Position numbers and translations under genes: made by a program. 64,000 nucleotides of DNA from Mycoplasma_N cavipharyngis (lineage in GTDB: Bacteria; Bacillota_I; Bacilli_A; Mycoplasmatales; Mycoplasmoidaceae): NCBI RefSeq assembly GCF_042984175.1, contig NZ_CP155569.1, forward strand, positions 930,001 through 994,000, read 5' to 3'. Below, piece after piece: positions 57,592-64,000 of this stretch; the stretch's first letter is position 1; every line of letters begins with the position of its first letter. Below the pieces are notes generated by a model. The model was not told the origin of the DNA. It did no database searches and saw nothing but the letters and a program-made list of their open reading frames with translations.

Positions 57592-58859
57592 AAATTAATA
57601 CCTACAGTATTTCAAATCAACTAACTATTTTCAAGATTTGATTTTAGACTCTTAATTATAACATATTAGCATTTTTCAAGGATTGATATTTATCCCTCAA
57701 TCTGATTTTCAATTTAGATAACTAAAATCTTTAAGTTGGTAATTTTAAATCTTAAACTTAAGATTGTTTAATTTTTTTAACTAAACAGTAAAAAAATAGT
57801 TAATTTAGATCAAAAAAGATCAATTAACAATTAATTTTTAATATAATGATAGGGTAATGTTGCTAATCATTAATGTTTAATTTTTAATTAAGAAGTGTGA
57901 AGTTTCTTTTTGAATAATTCATAACTATTAGATTTAGCATTAATTGTTTTTATCACTTTATAAAAATTAAAAAGTTAATTAAAACTAATATTATTAAAAA
58001 TTACAAGATTGTTGACTGGATTGCAGTTGAAGGTTGATCAATTAGTTGTTATCTTATAATTTATCTTATTAGCAAATGATTAATTTTTAACTAATTTTAA
58101 AACTAGATTTATTTCTGAAATTATTTAGAAATTTGATGTTAAATTAAATCTATAAAAGATAAAAAATTAAAAAGTAGTTTATTTTTCTTGTTGCAGTTAA
58201 TCTAAAAATAGTATTTTCGACTGTTTGATTGAAGTTTTAATTAGATAAGTTCTAATTTTATTGATTTTTGTTTTAGACTTTGTGACTAATAATTAAGCAA
58301 GCTTTAGGGGTTTAAAATTATTAAGCCATTTTGGAATTAATCAATTTTAAACGCTTATATGATGTGTTAATTCAAGTTGAAGAAGTTATCAGTAAAAGAT
58401 AAAAAGTTACTAATTCAAAATAATTTTAAATTTGTTAAATATGTATTTTATGATTAATCAAACAATTAATCTAAATTAGCAATTTGTTTTTAGCATTTTT
58501 GGTCTAAGTTAATTGATTTTTGAAAATAATTGAAGTTTAAAGATGGTCTTTAAAAATTAATTAGTTGATTGTTAGTTATCATGCTTAATAAAATTTAAAA
58601 TGACAAATTTTTAGTAAGACTTAGTGATCTTAAGGACACAATTTAGTTTGTTAAAGTAAAAATCAATCATTGATAAGTTTAATTTTATTGAAAAATCAAA
58701 AAACATAATTTTTGGCGATATTACAACTAAAGATTGTTTAATAGCATCTATTGCTTCTTAAATAGCAAACATTTAAAATGACCCCAAATTAGGGGTTATT
58801 TTTTTATTTACTTAAATTAAATTTAAAAAATAATATTTTATAATTTGAATCATACTTTT
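57592..58859. other. Gene-free region ending in a terminator; candidate non-coding RNA
   Basis: About 1.27 kb with no supported coding frame on either strand, even with TGA as Trp. On the plus strand G clearly exceeds C (for example about 9-11 G against 2-4 C per 60 bp in several lines from 58200 to 58560), unlike flanking genes. TATAAT at 57842-57847 could be a -10 element. The stretch ends at a strong terminator (58777-58807), so a plus-strand transcript of up to ~950 nt could be made without protein. It carries no tmRNA, RNase P, SRP or tRNA signature that I know. Confidence 0.5.
58777..58807 (+). terminator. Strong terminator in front of mnmA
   Basis: AATGACCCC and GGGGTTATT pair with one G-T around a 6-nt loop, followed by seven T. 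No gene on the plus strand ends upstream of it for over 2 kb; it implies a transcript from the gene-free region. Confidence 0.8.
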
Positions 58860-59975
58860 ATGAACCAAAATGATCCTAAAATTATTATTGCTCTTTCAGG
58901 TGGGGTTGATTCAGCTGTAGCAGCAGTATTATTAAAAGAAAAACACCAAAACTTACATGCTGTTTATATGCGTAATTGGGACAGTGCTTTAAATCATGAT
59001 TTATTAGGTCATAAAAAACAACAAAAAGGATGTAATGACGCAAATGATTTATTGGCTGTGAAAAAAATTTGTCAGCAATTAAACATTCCCTTAAAAGTTT
59101 ATAATTTTGTTCAAGAATATTGAACTGATGTTTTCTTACCCAGTTTAGAACAACTAAAAATTGGTCAAACACCTAATCCAGATGTAGCATGTAATCAAAA
59201 AATTAAGTTTGGTGTTTTACTTGATCAAGTCTTAAAAACTTTTGGTAATAATATTAAAATTGCTACAGGACATTATGCTAAAGTTGAAAAAATTAATGAT
59301 CAGTATTATTTAGCAACTGCAGCAAATCAATGAAAAGATCAAACTTATTTTTTAAACCAATTAGATCAAAAACAATTAAGTTATATTATTTTTCCACTAG
59401 CAAATATTGCTGATAAAAAAATGGTGCGAGCTATTGCTAAAAAACATCATTTAGCAGTTTGAGATAAAAAAGATTCAACTGGTATTTGTTTCATTGGCAA
59501 ACGTAATTACAAACCTTTCATTCATAATTATTTAGATTATCAAAAAGGTGAGATTATTGATGTTAAAACTAAGCAAGTATTAGGGATTCATGATGGTTTA
59601 TCTTTTTATACGATTGGACAAAGAAAAGGATTAAATCTTTCAGGACAAGAGCAACCAACATTTGTTTGTGCTAAAGATTTGACTAAAAACCAACTTTTTG
59701 TTTGTCGTGCAGATTTAATTGAAGTGTATTTATCAAAAACCAAAACACAAATTAATCAGATGCACTGAATTAATCAACCTTTAAAAATCAATGATCAAGT
59801 TTATTTAAGGTTTCGTCATACTGGTACTTTACATTTAGCCACAATTGCAAAAATTGAAGCTAAACAAATTTATTTGCTTCATAACAAAATTAAAACAACT
59901 GCTCCTGGACAATATGTTGTTCTATACTCTTTAGATCAAAAATATTGTTTAGGTGGAGGAATATTAGAAAAATAA
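58860..59975 (+). CDS. mnmA: tRNA 2-thiouridylase
   Basis: 371 residues. The N-type ATP pyrophosphatase P-loop ALSGGVDSAV near residue 13-22, TPNPDVACNQKIKF with the first catalytic Cys, the GHYAK stretch, and DSTGICFIG with the second catalytic Cys are all found. It thiolates C2 of U34 in tRNA Lys, Glu and Gln. ATG 58860 is chosen; an upstream in-frame TTG would add five residues. 22 bp before alaS. Confidence 0.96.
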
Positions 59976-59997
59976 GATTGTTAATAAAAAACTTACT

Positions 59998-62718
59998 ATG
60001 ATTAAATTAACTAGTCAAGAACTAAGAGAATTATGAATTAATTATTTTCAAAAAAATCATCATTTATTTATCCCACCACGATCAATTATTCCTGATAATG
60101 ATCCATCATTATTGTTCATTAATTCTGGTATTGCGACATTAAAACAATATTTTTCAGGTCAAGTTGAACCACCAAGTAAAAGATTGGTTAATGTTCAAAA
60201 AGTAATTCGCACTAATGATATTGAAAATGTTGGTCTAACATCAAGACATCATACTTTTTTTGAAATGATGGGTTATTTTTCTATTGGTGATTATTTTAAA
60301 AAAGCAGCAATTAATTTTTGTTATCAGTTTTTAATTGAAGAACTAAAAGTCGATCCAAAATTACTTTACATTACTGTTTATCAAAATGATCAAGAAGCAT
60401 ATCAAATTTGAACTGATTTAGGAATTGATTCTAATCATATTATTAAGTGTGATCAAAAACGGAATTTTTGAGATGTTGGTAATGGTCCTTGTGGTCCTTG
60501 TAGTGAAGTTTATTATGATCGGGGTGAAATTTATGATCCCAAAAAACAAGGAATACAACTTTTTTTAGATGATCTTGAAAATGATCGTTACATTGAAATT
60601 TGAAACATTGTTTTTAGTGAATTTAATAATGATGGTAATAATCATTATCAACCACTATTACAAAAAAACATTGATACTGGTGCAGGTTTTGAACGCATTT
60701 TAGCAATTAGTCAAAATGTGCCAACTAACTTTGATACTGATTTGTTTCAATCAATTATTGTTGCAATTGAAAAGTTTGGGTGTAAACATTATCAAATTAA
60801 TAATTACTTCATTAAAGATCATTATCAAACTAAAATTAATTATCTTTATAAAGTGATTGCTGATCATTTAAGAGCAATTGTAATGATCATTAATGATGGT
60901 GTTATTTTTGATAATAAAGGGCAAGGTTATATTGCTCGTAAACTATTAAGAAGAATTGCTGGGTTTGCTAAAATTTTACAATTATCTGATCAATTTTTAA
61001 CTGCTGGAATTATTGCTGTGATTGAAAATTTAAGTTGTTATTATTCTGATTTAATTGATCATCAAAATAAAACAATTACTTTAATTAAAAATGAATATCA
61101 ACTATTTTTAAGAACATTAGAACAAGCTTGAAAAGTTTTATCACAAGTAATTAATCAAGCAACTAGTAGGAAATTAGATAGTTATCAAATTTTTAAATTA
61201 ATTGAAACGCATGGTTTTCCTAAAGAACTTTTAGATGAAGTATTAGATCAAAAAGGTTATCATTATGATCTTGCTGACTATCAAAAATTCTTTCAAGAAC
61301 ATCAAAGAATCTCAAAAAAACTAAAAAATATTAATGCTTTAAAAAACCAAAATAATAACTTAATGCAATTTGATCAAGTAACTAAATTTGATTATTTAAA
61401 CCACCAATTAACTGCTAAAGTAATTGCTTTGTTTAATCAAGATTGAGAAATGGTACAATCACTAAAAAATGAACCAGGTTATGTTATTTTAGATCAAACA
61501 CCAATTTATGCACTATCAGGTGGACAAGAGTGTGATTATGGTTGAATTAATAACTTTTATGTTAGTGATGTTTTTAAATCAGTTCACAACCAAAACGTTC
61601 ATTATTTAGCTAATGTCACTTTAGATTTAAACCAAGAAGTAGTTGTTAAACATGATCAAGTTCGAAGACAGCAATTATCACGACAACACTCATCAGAACA
61701 TTTATTACATGCTGCACTAAAACAAATTTTAAATCCTAACATTAAACAAGAAGGTGCAGCTAAAGCAGTGAATAAAATTAGTTTAGACTTTAGATGACAC
61801 ATTAAACCAACTGATCAAAATTTAGTTGCTTTTGAACAATATGTGCAAAATAAAATTGCTGAAAATCATCAAGTTGTTACTGAACTAACAACATTAGATG
61901 ATGCTAAAGCCAAAGGTGCTAGTGCTTATTTTGAAGATACTTATAAAAAACAAACTGGCTTATTAAGGTTAGTAAAAATTTCAGAAGATAGTCTTGAATT
62001 ATGTGGGGGCACTCATGTTCAATCAACTAATCAAATTGAAGATTTTTTAATTATTGGTTTAAGTTCAAAAGGAGCAGGTTCATGACGGATTGAAGCTGTT
62101 TCAGGTAATCAAGAAATTAATAATTTTCTAGTTTTGCAAAATCAAAAATTATTTGATCAATATCAAGAATTATTAGATAATTTAGCAAAAATTAATTTAG
62201 CACAATCTGAAATTAATCAATGAACTAAAAAATGAAACCATCAAATTACTAAAAATAATTGAATTGCTAATAAAAATTGTTTAAAAGAATTAAAAGAATT
62301 TAATAATCAACAAATGATTGTTTTTAATCAAAACCAAAAAAAACAATTAGCACTAACTTTAAAAGAACAATTATTAAAACAAGATAGTCAACAATTAATT
62401 CATTCCATTAGTTTAGTTGATCAAGATCCAAAAGCAATTAATCAAGCAATTAATAGTTTTTTTAATGAACTAAATGATTATTTAGCAATTGTTTTTAATG
62501 TTAAAAACAATACTCAACAATATTATTTAGCAGCAAGTAAATCATTTTGAACTAAAAAACAAACTTCAGCAATTGCAATTGTAGAGCAAATTAATCAAAA
62601 AATGCAAGGTTCAGGTGGAGGTAGATTTGAAGTTGCTCAAGGTAGTTTTAGTCAAGAATTTAGTAGTGATGATGTCATTCAATTAATTAAAACTAATTTA
62701 CTTACAAAAAAAGATTAA
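59998..62718 (+). CDS. alaS: Alanyl-tRNA synthetase
   Basis: 906-residue class II synthetase, near full length. Motifs: RHHTFFEMMGYFSIGDYFK, WDVGNGPCGPCSEVYYD, WNIVFSEFNN and DTGAGFERI, then the editing domain with RQHSSEHLLHAALK and CGGTHV for zinc, and the C-Ala part ending in GSGGGRFEVAQGS. The frame needs numerous TGA Trp codons. Its last 4 bp overlap the end of truB on the opposite strand. Confidence 0.96.
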
Positions 62719-63444
62719 GTATTTTCTTTTTTTAATGATTTTTTTAGTTTCATTACATCTAAAGTTTCATCTGTTAAAACAAAATTGTGACATTTAGTGC
62801 GCACTAATTTTTTTAAGTAGGCAACTGTATTTAGTTTTGTTGCTAAATCTTCAGCAAAACTGCGAACATAAAAACCTTTAGAAACTTCTAATTCTATTTC
62901 AATGTAAGGAAAATTAAAAGCAATTAATTTCAATTGAAAAATTTTAACTTTTCTTGGTGTAATGATTACTGATTTTTCAGTCCGAGCATATTGATATAAT
63001 TTTTTACCATTAACTTTAACAGCAGAAAATTGATGGGGTGTTTGATAATATTCTAAGCCATTAAAATAATTAATTACATTAGTTAATTGAGCTAAATTAA
63101 TAACAACATCTTGTGTAGTTATTAATTTACCTTCAGCATCAGCTGTAGTAGTTTTTTTATTAAGTTCAATAATTGCTTGATATTTTTTATTTTCTAATAA
63201 AAATTGGTTCAGTGTTTTTGTTTTTTGGTTAATGCCAATAATTAATAAACCTGTAGCTAATGGGTCTAAAGTTCCACCGTGGCCAATTTTTTTAACACCT
63301 AAGAAATGTTTTAAAAATGAGACAACATCTTGACTAGTTCAGTGAATTGGTTTATTAACAGCAAAAATTTGATCTTTTAAAAATTGTTCTAAAAAAGAAT
63401 CAATTTCAGCTTTTGTGTATAATTGGTTGTTTTTTTTGTGTCAT
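62715..63444 (-). CDS. truB: tRNA pseudouridine-55 synthase with a frameshift near the start
   Basis: About 240 residues. IFAVNKPIHWTSQDVV, the catalytic KIGHGGTLDPLATGLL (Asp of TLDP), FSAVKVNGKKLYQYAR and FYVRSFAEDLA are TruB motifs; it makes pseudouridine 55 in the T loop of tRNAs. The TruB frame has no ATG, GTG or TTG at its beginning. An ATG at 63442-63444 (MTQ-) is in the +1 frame, and one A fewer in the A8 tract (63430-63437 on the minus strand) would join it in frame. It may start at a rare codon, slip, or be broken; the span is not a multiple of three. Confidence 0.8.
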
Positions 63445-63671
63445 AAAAATCAATAATAATTAAATTTTAATTGATATTTATTAAATTAAAGTAATAGTGA
63501 GAAATCTTTAGCATAATAAAGAAAAGATTTTGAGTAAAATTTTTGGCAATAATAATAATATATAATGATTATGTCAATGGATAAATTAACAAATACATTA
63601 ATATATGTATATATAGTATTGTTGACCAAAATTTATTATTAAAAAAGGAAATTATTAAGAAAAAAATTATT

Positions 63672-63992
63672 ATGAATAAGCATTCTAGAATTTGAGACAA
63701 ACGTTATGGAAACCAAACAAGTATTTTAGATTTTGCGGGCAGAAGAATGGATAGATCAGCATACGGAAACCCAAATTCCAAATATGGATGAAATCTACAT
63801 CATGTTTTGCCTGAATCTCAAGGAGGTTCATCAGAAGAATCTAACTTGGTTTGTGCAAATATTAAAACAAATGAAGAAGCTGCTGATAAAACAAGTTTTG
63901 AAATAGATGGTATTCACTACCAAGTGCAAAAAATAGATGGTGTTTATAAAATTGTAAACCAAAAAACTAAAGAAGTGGTTAGTGATAATTAA
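63672..63992 (+). CDS. Small HNH-type protein
   Basis: 106 residues. DFAGRRMDRSAYGNPNSKYG, then WNLHHVLPESQGGSSEESNL has the His-His...Gly-Gly...Asn-Leu pattern of HNH endonucleases (Asn-His-Val-Leu-Pro and Asn after GG-rich loop). The end EIDGIHYQVQKIDGVYKIV forms a small beta-rich tail. Similar short proteins are mostly annotated as HNH endonuclease in Firmicutes and phages. It uses somewhat more G/C-rich codons (GCG, GGC, AGA) than neighbours. An AAGGAA lies 24 nt before the ATG, far for a ribosome-binding site. Its target is unknown. Confidence 0.75.
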
Positions 63993-64000
63993 AAAAATAA

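Noticed and set aside
57920..58100. A frame of about 60-75 codons with TGA as Trp
   Set aside because: No ATG/GTG/TTG start or ribosome-binding site; this length is expected by chance in so AT-rich a stretch with only two stop codons.
57592..58859. tmRNA, RNase P RNA or oriC
   Set aside because: No tmRNA tRNA-like ends, no GAGGAAAGTCC of RNase P, no cluster of DnaA boxes and no dnaA nearby.

Overview
The window is from a wall-less bacterium of the class Mollicutes. TGA is read as tryptophan in almost every gene, the DNA is roughly three quarters A+T, lipoproteins carry a Mollicute lipobox, and no cell-wall genes appear. Two gene orders, tmk-holB-mnmE-tatD and rlmB-cysS-ligA, match what I recall of the Mycoplasma genitalium map (MG006-MG009 and MG252-MG254). 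Together with a complete 16S-23S-5S operon lacking spacer tRNAs, this points to the pneumoniae group. The species cannot be named from sequence alone.

Layout. 1-3.5 kb: two tandem paralogous surface proteins anchored by a C-terminal membrane hairpin. 3.9-9.7 kb: three small membrane proteins, then an ascorbate-type PTS (ulaC, ulaB, ulaA) overlapping a transketolase gene. 9.9-13.7 kb (minus): tmk-holB-mnmE-tatD. 14-18.4 kb: a large lipoprotein, then glpK-glpF for glycerol uptake. 18.8-24.5 kb: an HNH-like protein and the minus-strand rRNA operon with both long processing stems. 25-30 kb: a GNAT protein, an alpha/beta hydrolase and the operon gcvH-L, class M sirtuin and lplA, with a divergent flavin oxidoreductase; this is the lipoylation-linked ADP-ribosylation module. 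30-37.4 kb (minus): DegV, ptsI, rlmB, cysS, ligA and a SecE-like protein. 37.6-48.2 kb: hpt, Nif3, trmK, recU, rpsT, rpsU, tig, trxA, an ECF S-component, lspA, ppa, apt. 48.3-54 kb: two SGNH-hydrolase lipoproteins, one broken by a -1 frameshift, separated by a strikingly GC-rich headless leucine-rich-repeat fragment. 54.2-57.6 kb: cardiolipin synthase, a membrane protein and a DJ-1/PfpI protein. 57.6-58.9 kb: a gene-free stretch ending in a strong terminator, a candidate non-coding RNA. 58.9-64 kb: mnmA, alaS, truB (frame-shifted in an A8 tract) and a lone HNH protein.

How it fits together. PtsI supplies phosphate to the UlaABC transporter; the sugar phosphate probably enters the pentose pathway through the neighbouring transketolase. 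GlpF and GlpK bring in glycerol. MnmE and MnmA both modify wobble uridine 34 of tRNAs. Hpt and Apt salvage purines and Ppa removes the pyrophosphate released by synthetases and polymerases. LspA processes the several lipoproteins seen here.

The most interesting places are the GC-rich cassette at 50.5-51.7 kb, the frame-shifted SGNH lipoprotein at 53.7 kb, the sirtuin operon without a neighbouring macrodomain, and the unexplained 57.6-58.8 kb region.
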